Below, in pieces: positions 46,257-55,250 of a DNA stretch of 64,000 nt. Source of the stretch: Luteibacter yeojuensis (GTDB lineage: Bacteria > Pseudomonadota > Gammaproteobacteria > Xanthomonadales > Rhodanobacteraceae). The stretch lies in assembly GCF_011742875.1 (NCBI RefSeq), contig NZ_JAAQTL010000001.1, positions 744,001 through 808,000 of the forward strand, written 5' to 3'. A program made the translations under genes and the position numbers. Each line of letters opens with the position of its first letter. The first letter of the stretch is position 1. The notes under the pieces were generated by a model that saw nothing but the letters and a program-made list of their open reading frames with translations, searched no databases and was not told where the DNA came from.

Positions 46257-47939
46257 TCAGGTGTCGATGAAAGCCATGCCCGTGCCGCCACCCCACGTGG
46301 CCATTTGTCCGCTGGCCGTCCATACGGTGAAGCCGGAGGTATTGGCCACCGCGTTGAGCGGGACCGCCACGGTGTTGGCGCGGGCATCGACGATGGGGCC
46401 TTGCAGTCTTTCCTCGATGTCGGCCGGTACGGCGCCACCATTGGCGGTCGCTTCGCCCCAGGCCACCGGACATCCACCGGCATCCCCCTGGCGGACGATG
46501 GCCAGGTAGGCGCGGTTGCTCGTCTTCACGGCTTCGAAGTAACTGGCGAGCATGACCTGTTTGGCGGGATCGGATATGACCGTGTTGGCCGCGCCCCAGG
46601 AACTGACGCTGCGTATGAGGTCGTCCGGATAAGTGGTGATGAGGCAGAAGCCGGAATCCACGGCGTAGATATAAGCCTTCCAGTCCGGCCCGGCATAGCT
46701 CCAGCCAATCGGTCCCGCGGCCGCCGCGACCGGCTCGGAGGACGAGGACACGTCGTCGACGAACTCTTGCACGACCTCATCCGCGGGTGTCGCGTCGGCC
46801 GACTGGATGCCGGTGACAGGCTCCGTCGAGTTGCCGATATTGGCGACCGTCGTGGTACCGCCATGGGCGGTGTTCCCCCAGGCCCCCACCTGTCCCCGGG
46901 TATTGATCATGCAGAACGCCCAACTGCCTGCCCGGCAGGCCGCGATGTTTCCCGTGACGGCCATCTGCTTGACCGCCTCCGTGGTCATGCTGCCGCCCTG
47001 AGCGGCCAGACCCCAGGCGAAGGCCTTCCTGCGACCCGCCGTGATGCAGCAAAAGGCCGTGTTCGCGGCGACCACCGTTTCCGCGCCGCCATCGGAGGTG
47101 ATGTTGTTCAGCACATCGGCCGGAATGTCGCCGCCGTTGGCGGCATTGCCCCATGCTACCGGCGCGCCATCGCTATCCCTGATCGCGCAGAACGCGTGGT
47201 AGTTCGCGAAGAGCTTGCGTACGCGCTCTCCCGCCAGAGCCGAGGTCGCACTCGTGGACATCGTGCCGCCAAATGCCGCGTTACCCCACGTATGTACCTT
47301 GCCGCTTTCCGTCAGCACCGCGAAGGCGGCGGCGGTGGCGCGGATGGATACCGGGGGGTCGTCGGCCAGCTTCAGGTGGACGGCATCCGGTATCAGGCCG
47401 CCATTCGCGTCGGCACCGGTGGCACCGATCCGCTGGCCGGCCCTCGCACCGGACGGCAGGGGTGCTTCGTAGATGAAGGCGAAGCAGGTCCCGTTGGCAT
47501 ACACCGACCGGATTCCCCGCAGGGGATAGCGGTTGTTCGCCGGAATGAAGCCAGGACCCCAGAGAATCAGGCGATTCGAGTTTCCGACCGGAACCAGGAC
47601 GGCGAAGGTGTTCGACGTCGAAAAGATGCGCTGCGCCGGATTGCGGCGGAGGTAGTTTGGTATGGGTGCGGGGACGTTCGCCCCATGGGTCGCACTGCCG
47701 CCGGCGGCGAAGTGGTCCTTGCCTTTACTGAACGCGTAGGCCCGGCCCGTCGATCCCCACTGCCGGTCCACCGGCCCGTGGTCGTCGTCATAGACGGCGA
47801 AGCGTCCGAACTGTTTGATGTAGGAGTTCGTGCTTTCTTCCGCCGGCACGTCCTGATACTTGTCGACGAATGTCCACGGTGCCGTCGTGCCCGGGGTCTC
47901 TTCTTCGCCTTCGTTGATGCCGATACTGGACTCGTCCAT
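46257..47939 (-). CDS. RCC1-like propeller protein, paralogue 3
   Basis: 560 residues, no signal peptide. About seven to ten repeats of the form AFCAIRDSDGAPVAWGNAANGGDIP occur along the chain, the Trp-Gly spaced pattern of RCC1-like beta-propellers. The N terminus (KYQDVPAEESTNSYIKQFGR) is the diverged counterpart of QNISDEEN-NSFMKQ in the two paralogues upstream. Last gene of a four-gene unit, 18 bp after its neighbour. Function unknown. Confidence 0.8.
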   Translation of the reverse strand: MDESSIGINEGEEETPGTTAPWTFVDKYQDVPAEESTNSYIKQFGRFAVYDDDHGPVDRQWGSTGRAYAFSKGKDHFAAGGSATHGANVPAPIPNYLRRNPAQRIFSTSNTFAVLVPVGNSNRLILWGPGFIPANNRYPLRGIRSVYANGTCFAFIYEAPLPSGARAGQRIGATGADANGGLIPDAVHLKLADDPPVSIRATAAAFAVLTESGKVHTWGNAAFGGTMSTSATSALAGERVRKLFANYHAFCAIRDSDGAPVAWGNAANGGDIPADVLNNITSDGGAETVVAANTAFCCITAGRRKAFAWGLAAQGGSMTTEAVKQMAVTGNIAACRAGSWAFCMINTRGQVGAWGNTAHGGTTTVANIGNSTEPVTGIQSADATPADEVVQEFVDDVSSSSEPVAAAAGPIGWSYAGPDWKAYIYAVDSGFCLITTYPDDLIRSVSSWGAANTVISDPAKQVMLASYFEAVKTSNRAYLAIVRQGDAGGCPVAWGEATANGGAVPADIEERLQGPIVDARANTVAVPLNAVANTSGFTVWTASGQMATWGGGTGMAFIDT

Positions 47940-47957
47940 GTCGATTCTTCCCCTCGC

Positions 47958-49709
47958 TCAGATGTAGTAATAGCGGCGTCGCCGGTGACGCGCGGACCAA
48001 TCCCCGGGCGAGAACGGGTTGATCTCGCCCGGAACGATGATTTCGTTCTCCACGCTGCCGCCCCACAGCACATAGGAACCATCGTCATGACGGGCCGCGA
48101 ACGAGGGGCGAACGCTCGGCGCCGCGGGATTCAGGGGCGGTGGGCGTTTGATGGAATACAGAGCGGCGATGCCCCCGCTGAGCTTTTGCGCGATGGTCGG
48201 CGGGATGCGTGGAATCTGTCCCGCGTCGAGCTGTTGCAAGGTCGCGCCCCATACGGTGACAGCGCCCTCCGTGTCGCCGCGATTCGCGACGACCCCATAG
48301 GCCCCGTTGGTGCAGGACACCGCGGTGATCCGGCTGTCCAGCAGCACATCCCGCACGGGCGGGCTCAGGTCGCCACCGCCATGGGCGAGACCCCAGGCCA
48401 GCACCTGCTTCGTGGCTCCGTTCGCATCCTGCGAGGTGAGGAAGAAGCTCGCATCGTTGGCATGCACGGTGACGATCCCGTCGACGATGTCGGCGGTCGG
48501 TCCCACACGATCCATGGACGACGCCAGGTGCGTGGCCGCCGCCTCCACCGCGTCGTCGTCGTCGGTATCGACGACGTTCTTGCGCATCTTTTCCAGGAAT
48601 ATCGCGCGGATGGCCGGTATCGCGCCGGACTCGGCCATCAATACCCCCATGTCGGTGTCCGAGGCCGTGTCGGGCAGCGTCCCTCCGTGGCTGGTCGCCC
48701 CCCAGGCCTCGGCATCGCCGCGGGCGTTGACCATGCAGAACGCCCAACTGGATGCCTTGCACATCACGATGTTTCCATAGGCGGCAAACACCTTCGCTCG
48801 CTCAGACATATCGCCGCCTTGTGCCGCGAGGCCCCAGCTGACGGCCTTGCCACGACGCCGGGTGATGGCGCAGAAAGCCGCGCGGGCGCCGACGATCGAT
48901 TTGACGCCGTCGTCGTCGACGATGCTTGCAAAGCGGTCCGATGGAATCGTGCCGCCATGGGCCGGATTCCCCCATGGAGCGATGAGTCTGTAATCGTCGT
49001 CGATCGCGCAGAACGCGGACATGGTGGCGACGATCCGGGTGACTATCATGCCGTCCAGCATTGCCTTCGCGGCCGCGCTGATTTCACCGCCGTTGGCGCG
49101 ATTCCCCCAGGCATGAACCTTTCCGCTCCTTGTCAGCACGGCGAAGGCATCGAAGGTGGAGTAGATGGATTGGGGCGGATCGTTGTAGAGCGGCAGGTGT
49201 AGCGACGCCGGCACCTCACCCCCAAAGGCCGGATTCCCTATGGCCCCCAGCCACTCGCCGTTCGCCGAACGTTGCCCGTAGATGAAGGCGAACGCACCGC
49301 CATTGGCATAGACCGAGCGAACATTTCTCAGTTTCGCCACGTCGTGGTCCGGCGCGATATTCGCCCCCCAGGGAACGAGTCGGTTACCGTCCTCGTCCGG
49401 GACGAGGAGGGCGAAGTCGCGCTCGGTGGAGAAGACCTGGGTAGCCGGATCGGCGTCGACGAGGTAAGGGCGCACGGCCGCTGGAACGGTGGCGCCGTAG
49501 CCGTCGTTGAGTCCGATGACCAGAATGTTCCGGGACTCGGGATCCCGGATCGCGAAGGCTCCGCCGGTGGATACCAGGATCCGGTCGGACGGCTCGATCG
49601 AATAGAACGAGAAGTCGCCGTACTGTTTCATGAAGCTGTTGGCGTTCTCTTCGTCGCTGATGTTCTGGAAGCGACTTCCGGCTCCGGTGCCGCGTAATCG
49701 GGTATCCAT
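47958..49709 (-). CDS. RCC1-like propeller protein, paralogue 2
   Basis: 583 residues from ATG 49709; an in-frame ATG at 49781 would overlap the upstream gene and add non-conserved residues. RFQNISDEENANSFMKQYGD starts the region shared with the next paralogue and repeats such as AFAVLTRSGKVHAWGNRANG follow. Cys-containing strands (AFCAIDDD, AFCMVNARGD) recur. The end (SARHRRRRYYYI) is basic/aromatic. No signal peptide. Confidence 0.8.
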   Translation of the reverse strand: MDTRLRGTGAGSRFQNISDEENANSFMKQYGDFSFYSIEPSDRILVSTGGAFAIRDPESRNILVIGLNDGYGATVPAAVRPYLVDADPATQVFSTERDFALLVPDEDGNRLVPWGANIAPDHDVAKLRNVRSVYANGGAFAFIYGQRSANGEWLGAIGNPAFGGEVPASLHLPLYNDPPQSIYSTFDAFAVLTRSGKVHAWGNRANGGEISAAAKAMLDGMIVTRIVATMSAFCAIDDDYRLIAPWGNPAHGGTIPSDRFASIVDDDGVKSIVGARAAFCAITRRRGKAVSWGLAAQGGDMSERAKVFAAYGNIVMCKASSWAFCMVNARGDAEAWGATSHGGTLPDTASDTDMGVLMAESGAIPAIRAIFLEKMRKNVVDTDDDDAVEAAATHLASSMDRVGPTADIVDGIVTVHANDASFFLTSQDANGATKQVLAWGLAHGGGDLSPPVRDVLLDSRITAVSCTNGAYGVVANRGDTEGAVTVWGATLQQLDAGQIPRIPPTIAQKLSGGIAALYSIKRPPPLNPAAPSVRPSFAARHDDGSYVLWGGSVENEIIVPGEINPFSPGDWSARHRRRRYYYI

Positions 49710-49752
49710 ACTATGCTCGACTCGTCCGCAAAGTTTATGTCCGTGTAAACCA

Positions 49753-51798
49753 TCACTTGTACGAATACCGGCGCAATCCACTCCTTTCTTTCATGGGTGG
49801 CAACGACGACGTCGATCCGGGAGAAAGGCCCTGGTCTTCGGGAACGAAGACCTGGTTGTTGACATTGCCACCCCACAGTACATACGTGCCGTCCCTGTGC
49901 CGCGCGGCGAACGACGGGTCGACGCGGACCGTCGTCGGGTTGACTGGAGGCTGTCGCTTGATCGAATAGACCTCGATGATGCCGCGCCTCAGCTTCTCCG
50001 CGATTTCGGGGGGAACTTTCGGAATCTCGCCGGCGTCCAGCTGCGCGAGCGTCGCGCCCCAGACGGTGACGACACCTTCGGTGGTTCCCTGGTTCGCGAG
50101 CACGGCATAGGCACCGTTCGTGCAGTAGGTCGCCGTGATCTGGCTTGCCATCAAGGTCTGCCGCGTCGCGTCGGGCATGGTGCCGCCCCCGTTGGCCTGA
50201 CCCCAGACCAGAAGCCGTTCGGTCAGGCCGAATTCGTCCTGGGCGAGGAAGAAGAAGCTGGTGTCGTTCGCGTAGACGCCGACATAAGCGTTGGCCAGGC
50301 GCAAGCTAGAGGTGACACGGTCCATCGATTGCGCGAAGCGCGCAGCGGCGGCATCGATAGCCGACTCGTCGTTCACGTCGACGCCATCGTCACGCATTTT
50401 TCCACGAAAGTACGAATGGATTCCGGGTTTGACGCCGGAGCCTTGCATCAGTGCACCGAAGTCGGCCGGGTGTTGATCGTCGCTGGCGACGAATCCTTCA
50501 GCATCCCTCGGAATCGTGCCTCCCGAGCCGGCCACTCCCCACGCTTCCGCCTGACCCTGGGCATTGATCATGCAGAAGGCCCATGTCGCGGCCCTGCACA
50601 GGACGATGTTGCCGCGTGCGGCGAAATCCAGCGCATTCGCGCTCATGTTCCCGCCTTGGGTGGCATTGCCCCAGCTGACTGCCTTGGCGCGCCCTTTGGT
50701 GATGGCGCAGAACGCGTGACGCGAAGCGATGACCGACTTGGCGCCGCCCTGGTCAAGGATCGCTTCGAGACGGTCGGCCGGAATGACACCGCCGTTGGTC
50801 GTGTTTCCCCAGGGTACGAACGTGCCATCGTCGTCGATGGCGCAGAATGCCGACATGTTGCTGATGATGCGGCGCGTCACCATGCCATCGAGCCGACTCT
50901 GTGCATCCGGCCGGATGGAGCCGCCGGAGTTGATGTTGCCCCAGGCATAAACGCGCCCTTTCTCGGTAAGGACAGCGAAGGCATCGTAGGTGGCGTAGAT
51001 CGCGCGCGGTGGGTCCTCGACGAGTTTAAGGTGGATGGCGTCCGGAACGACGCTGCCGAACGCGGTGCCGCCAATCGCACCGATCCATTTGTTTTCCGCG
51101 TTCATCGTGCGGTAGATATAGGCAAAGGCACCCCCGTTGGCGTATACGGCGCGCAGGTTGCGCAGCCTGGTTATGTCGTAGTTGGCCGGGATGTTCCTGC
51201 CCCATACCAGCAATTGGTTGGTGGGACCCAGGGGGACCAGTGCGCCGAAATCGCGTTCCGTGGCATATAGCACGGTGGCCGGATTGTTCTGCAGGTACGT
51301 CTTGATGCTTTCCGGGACGAGGGCACCGAAATCGTTCTGGCCTTGCACGAACACATCCGAGCTCGGCGGATCGATCAGGGAAAAGGCGCCGCCGGTGGAG
51401 ACGAAGATGCGGTCCGCCGGCTCGGGTACATAGAAGGAGAAATTGCCGTGCTGCTTCATGAAGCTGTTGGTGTTTTCCTCGTCGCTGATGTTCTGGAAGC
51501 CTGAGTCGACAAGCTTCCCCGGCGAAGAAACAGGTGCGCCGATTTCCCCGGCCATGGCCACGGGCGTTACCGTGAACACGATCGTCTTTCCGGCGTATTC
51601 CGCGAGGACACGGCATTCGAGCGTCGTAGCGACGACCTCACCGTCTACCGTCCATTGGTAGGTGCTTTGGCCCTCCGGATTCTCTTCTTCGTTCTCGTAT
51701 TTGTAAGCACCTCTCAGCGTCCCTCCAACAATGGCTTCGCCGACGATCATCACGTCGCGGACGGTCGGAACGGCAAGAAGGGTATCTGGCGTATTCAT
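49753..51798 (-). CDS. RCC1-like propeller protein with N-terminal Ig-like domain, paralogue 1
   Basis: 681 residues, ATGA-coupled to the gene upstream. Residues 1-100 form an Ig-like/cadherin-like sandwich (GQSTYQWTVDGEVVATTLEC, KTIVFTVTPVAMAGEIG), absent from the other two paralogues. From GFQNISDEENTNSFMKQHGN onward it is collinear with the 47958 product, including AYAVLANQGTTEGVVTVWGA and the end SFAARHRDGTYVLWGG. Recent tandem duplication is the simplest explanation. No signal peptide; role unknown. Confidence 0.82.
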   Translation of the reverse strand: MNTPDTLLAVPTVRDVMIVGEAIVGGTLRGAYKYENEEENPEGQSTYQWTVDGEVVATTLECRVLAEYAGKTIVFTVTPVAMAGEIGAPVSSPGKLVDSGFQNISDEENTNSFMKQHGNFSFYVPEPADRIFVSTGGAFSLIDPPSSDVFVQGQNDFGALVPESIKTYLQNNPATVLYATERDFGALVPLGPTNQLLVWGRNIPANYDITRLRNLRAVYANGGAFAYIYRTMNAENKWIGAIGGTAFGSVVPDAIHLKLVEDPPRAIYATYDAFAVLTEKGRVYAWGNINSGGSIRPDAQSRLDGMVTRRIISNMSAFCAIDDDGTFVPWGNTTNGGVIPADRLEAILDQGGAKSVIASRHAFCAITKGRAKAVSWGNATQGGNMSANALDFAARGNIVLCRAATWAFCMINAQGQAEAWGVAGSGGTIPRDAEGFVASDDQHPADFGALMQGSGVKPGIHSYFRGKMRDDGVDVNDESAIDAAAARFAQSMDRVTSSLRLANAYVGVYANDTSFFFLAQDEFGLTERLLVWGQANGGGTMPDATRQTLMASQITATYCTNGAYAVLANQGTTEGVVTVWGATLAQLDAGEIPKVPPEIAEKLRRGIIEVYSIKRQPPVNPTTVRVDPSFAARHRDGTYVLWGGNVNNQVFVPEDQGLSPGSTSSLPPMKERSGLRRYSYK

Positions 51799-53918
51799 GG
51801 CGGTGCCTCCATGGCAAAGGGGGGAGCCGGCGAGGCATGGCTGACCTGGCCGTCCAGCGAGGAAAGATCGAGTGCGGGTTCGCCCCAGGAGACCAGCATG
51901 CCGCCGGCCGTGAGAACGATCACATGGCGATCGGGCGCGTAGACGGCCACGGCGTCATGCCCGGCGTACCGACCGCTGTTGCGCCCCCACGACATGGCGC
52001 TTCCATCCGCGAGGATGGCGGCGAAAGTACCGTAGCCGCAGGTGACGACATCGATGGTGGTGTCGACAGGCGCCGTGCCGCCTTCGCCGGGTTCGCCCCA
52101 GCACGTCGGTGTGCCGTCGGCGGACAACGCCACGAAAGCCGTCGTGGATCCCAGGACATGCATGGCCTGGGTGACCGGCCCGGGAAGCTGTCCGCCGAAG
52201 CGGGGAAGACCCCAGGCGTGGACGGTGCCGTCACGCCGCAATGCCGCGAAGGCCTGGCTTGTCGCGGCAAGCCGGACGACGTCTTCCAACATCGGCGCGA
52301 TCGGCTCCGGGATGCGTCCCCCCGAATCCGTGTCCCCCCACGCAGCGACGGTTCCCCGTGCAGTGATGGCGGCGAAAGCGTGATCGTTCGCCACCAGGGC
52401 GATGGCGCCGGCGGCGGCGTTGACGCGCATGCCATAGGGCCACGGCGCGCCCCAGGCGAACACCTTTCCGTCGCGCGTGCGTGCGGCGAAGGCGGCATCG
52501 CTTCCAACGACTTCGACGATATCTTCGAGTTCCGGTGCGATGGCTGGGGGAATTTGCGCGCCGCGATCGGAGGCACCCCATGCCACGACGCGGCCATCGG
52601 CGCGCAGCGCGACGAAGGCGCCGCCGCTGGCGACTATGCCGACGATATCGCGCAGCTGTGCCGCGACGGTCGAAGGAATGAGGCCGCCAGCCAGTGGATC
52701 GCCCCAGCCCGTGACGCTGCCGTGGGCAAGCAGGGCGGCATAGGCGGAACGCGTGGTAGCGACGTGGACGACGCCTTGCGCGTTCGCAGGCGGAAGGACG
52801 TCGGGGCTACCGTAGCCATACAGCGTTCCATCGTCCCTGACGATGCAGCCACCGTCCCATTGTGGATCGGTGTTATAGGTGCCTGCGACGTTACCGGGAC
52901 GCAGTATCCAGGAGCCTATGACGGCACCACCCCTGCGCAGGCTCGCCGACAGCGGGACGTGGGGATGCGTATCGACGAACGACCGCGCGACCTCGGGTGA
53001 CGAGTGCGCATACGACCAGACGACCTCGTCGGCCTGTTGTGCCGGGTGCGCGCTAAGGCGCAGTGGCTGACGGTAGTAAAAGGGTGCCGATCGCGACCTT
53101 CCGCCTCGAATGATCATTTCCGGAACTTTCATGCGGACGACGAGATCCACCGGCGCCGACATGGTGGAGCGATTACCGGCGCGATCGACGATGGCATAGG
53201 TGAAAACATGCCTGCCGTCGCCGGCGAGTTCCACCGCCGCGGCCTCGAATCGGATGCAGACCGACTGGCCGACGCCGTCCAGCGCCACCTCGGCCGCAAG
53301 AAGGTTTGGCGCACCGTCGAGGTAGCCGGACAGGGCATCGCCCGCCGCCTGGCGGAAGTATGGCGCCACCGTCGCGGGCAGATATGCGTTGCCCTGGTCG
53401 TCGAGCACGAGCTGCTCGGGCGTTACGCCGTTCTTGACGACGTCGTCGGCAAAGACGGGCGGCGGCAGGGTCGCGCCGCCGGGTGGCTGCTTGTCGATCC
53501 GGAACCTGTAGACGTTGGAGACGTAGGGGTTGCTTATCGCACTGCCTTGCGCGACATAGAGTTCGAAGGCCAGATCCTCGCCGGCGGCGACATTCAGCGG
53601 TGCAAGATCCAGGTAGAGCTCGATGTCACCGGGAAAGGTGCCGACGTCGACGATATCGCTCGCGGTGAGGCGGTCAGGATCGTCGGGATCGCCACCCGGA
53701 CGCATGACGAACGCCTGCGCCTTATCGTCAGTGCTCCAGTTTTGCCACTTGGGACAGGTGACCAGGATCACGCTGTCGGCCATCGCCACGGGAATGACTT
53801 TTCCCGGTTCGTCGGGCCGCGCAGGGTCGACGATCAGGTCGATTGCCGAGGGTATGTCGGGATCGACGTCGATCGGAAAGAATGGCGTGTGCCCAAATAC
53901 ATCAAACGACCAGGCCAT
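51795..53918 (-). CDS. RCC1-like protein with Ig-like N-terminal module
   Basis: 707 residues from ATG 53918 (GGGAG upstream). N-terminal part (about 20-290) resembles the 41004 product (KVIPVAMADSVILVTCPK, GSAISNPYVSNVYRFRIDK) plus an Ig-like strand set with DRAGNRSTMSAPVDLVV. From about 390, eight repeats of about 45 residues: AFVALRADGRVVAWGASDRG, AFAAITARGTVAAWGDTDSG and so on, a complete RCC1-like propeller. First gene of the four-gene unit; no signal peptide. Confidence 0.83.
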   Translation of the reverse strand: MAWSFDVFGHTPFFPIDVDPDIPSAIDLIVDPARPDEPGKVIPVAMADSVILVTCPKWQNWSTDDKAQAFVMRPGGDPDDPDRLTASDIVDVGTFPGDIELYLDLAPLNVAAGEDLAFELYVAQGSAISNPYVSNVYRFRIDKQPPGGATLPPPVFADDVVKNGVTPEQLVLDDQGNAYLPATVAPYFRQAAGDALSGYLDGAPNLLAAEVALDGVGQSVCIRFEAAAVELAGDGRHVFTYAIVDRAGNRSTMSAPVDLVVRMKVPEMIIRGGRSRSAPFYYRQPLRLSAHPAQQADEVVWSYAHSSPEVARSFVDTHPHVPLSASLRRGGAVIGSWILRPGNVAGTYNTDPQWDGGCIVRDDGTLYGYGSPDVLPPANAQGVVHVATTRSAYAALLAHGSVTGWGDPLAGGLIPSTVAAQLRDIVGIVASGGAFVALRADGRVVAWGASDRGAQIPPAIAPELEDIVEVVGSDAAFAARTRDGKVFAWGAPWPYGMRVNAAAGAIALVANDHAFAAITARGTVAAWGDTDSGGRIPEPIAPMLEDVVRLAATSQAFAALRRDGTVHAWGLPRFGGQLPGPVTQAMHVLGSTTAFVALSADGTPTCWGEPGEGGTAPVDTTIDVVTCGYGTFAAILADGSAMSWGRNSGRYAGHDAVAVYAPDRHVIVLTAGGMLVSWGEPALDLSSLDGQVSHASPAPPFAMEAPP

Positions 53919-54419
53919 TGCCTGCTCCCGATGTGCACAAGGGCGCAAGAGATCGTCTTACCGCTTCGTGAAACGCCTGGCGTTCAGGGGTATCCATACC
54001 TTTTTTGCCTCCCTTCAAGAAGACGGCACCTCGGGCCGCGTGCGGGTGCGCATCCTGCGCTTCCCTTCGGCACGTCCCTCTGCTTTTGCGCTCCTGCTTC
54101 ATCCGTGGCGTCCTGGCTTTCCCGCCGCGGCTCGGGTGTCGTGGATCAAGGCTATGCTTGTGCGCGAAAAAGAAAAATACCCTTGTTGGCATGCGATGAA
54201 GCGTCCGTTTGCGGACACGCGGGATGCATGTACCTGCGCATTTTTCGCCCCTTACGATGCAAGCCGCGCCTTGACGCGATATTCGACAGTAGCATTTCTG
54301 AGACACTGTCCGGATCCGGACAGTGCTCTTGGAAATCAACGTGAATGGCCGCCAAACGATCAGTCGGTCGCGTGGCGTTTCGGTGCCGTGCACATGGATC
54401 CCTGGCTGAAGCCAAACGC
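53919..54419. promoter_or_regulatory. 500-bp upstream region of RCC1-like operon
   Basis: No gene is supported in this stretch; the frames crossing it look like chance reading. It is more AT-rich than its surroundings and must carry the promoter of the RCC1-like genes and the 3' end signals of the gene at 54420. It contains the perfect palindrome at 54304. Confidence 0.4.
54304..54325. promoter_or_regulatory. Perfect 22-bp palindrome, candidate operator
   Basis: CACTGTCCGGA followed directly by its reverse complement TCCGGACAGTG, with no spacer. A zero-loop palindrome suits a dimeric DNA-binding protein better than an RNA hairpin. It lies about 390 bp upstream of the RCC1-like operon. Confidence 0.5.
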
Positions 54420-55139
54420 TCAGCGGATAGCGATAAGCCACAGCGCGGCGCCCTGGACCGGTGCCGCCGTCCAGTGCACGCGATAGGTTCCGGCCTTGTC
54501 GACCTGGCGCCAGGCGACCGCGCCTTGCACGCCGCTTTCGTCGGGCAGCTCGGTGAACGCGTCGATCAGTTGGAAGCCATCGCCCGGAGTGACGGTCATG
54601 CGCTTGACGCCGCCGTCGCCCCACCAGAAGGCGAGCAGGGTGGCGGGACCGTCCACGTGGATCTCGTCGCTGGAAACGACGAGTGCCGGCGCGGCGTACG
54701 ACTGTGCGATGGCCTGCACGCGGGTGGCGTTGCGCACCTCGACGAAGGGCAGGGAGAGCTCGCCTTTCGGTTCGCCGGGTTTGACGATCGACACGCTGTG
54801 CCCGGGCCCCCCTTTACCGTCGAGCGCCACATAGGCCTTCACGTCGAAGCGTTCGCCGTAGTTCGCGTACGTCATCGCACGGCCGAGCGAGCGCCAGCGA
54901 TTGAGGTAGGTGTCGGTTGGCGTCGAGCCGTTGCTCGTGTAGCCCGCGTTGAACACGACGAATACGCTGCCCGTGGATTGCGTGTCGACGGCGCGGGTCA
55001 CGGCGGGACTCACCCCAAGGCCTTCGCCCTGGCCCAGGAAGACATGCGCGCCCAGCGCCGGCGGCGGCCCGGCAAGGGTCACCGCGGGGAGGATCGATAA
55101 CAGTGCCGCGGCCAGCGCGGCGAACGGGCGACGAAGCAT
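54420..55139 (-). CDS. Secreted protein of unknown function
   Basis: 239 residues from ATG 55139 (GGAG seven to eight bases upstream; the frame is open far upstream but without a credible start). Signal peptide MLRRPFAALAAALLSILPAV ending near LAGPP. The mature part is beta-rich (VFVVFNAGYTSNGSTPTDTY, LLAFWWGDGGVKRMTVTPGD) and could be a single beta-sandwich. Periplasmic or secreted. No family recognised; divergent from the J-domain gene. Confidence 0.75.
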   Translation of the reverse strand: MLRRPFAALAAALLSILPAVTLAGPPPALGAHVFLGQGEGLGVSPAVTRAVDTQSTGSVFVVFNAGYTSNGSTPTDTYLNRWRSLGRAMTYANYGERFDVKAYVALDGKGGPGHSVSIVKPGEPKGELSLPFVEVRNATRVQAIAQSYAAPALVVSSDEIHVDGPATLLAFWWGDGGVKRMTVTPGDGFQLIDAFTELPDESGVQGAVAWRQVDKAGTYRVHWTAAPVQGAALWLIAIR

Positions 55140-55250
55140 GGCGATTCTCCAAAAGTGATACTTGTAAGCGCGGCTGGCGTGAGCGACGCTTGGGGATGCG
55201 GGCCACGCACCTTGCGGTAACTCACGCGCGTCGCCGCAGGGGAGCTTCTC

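Noticed and set aside
46305..49202. 965-residue plus-strand frame across the propeller genes
   Set aside because: Antisense to two paralogous proteins whose repeats are conserved at protein level; the frame crosses their intergenic gap.
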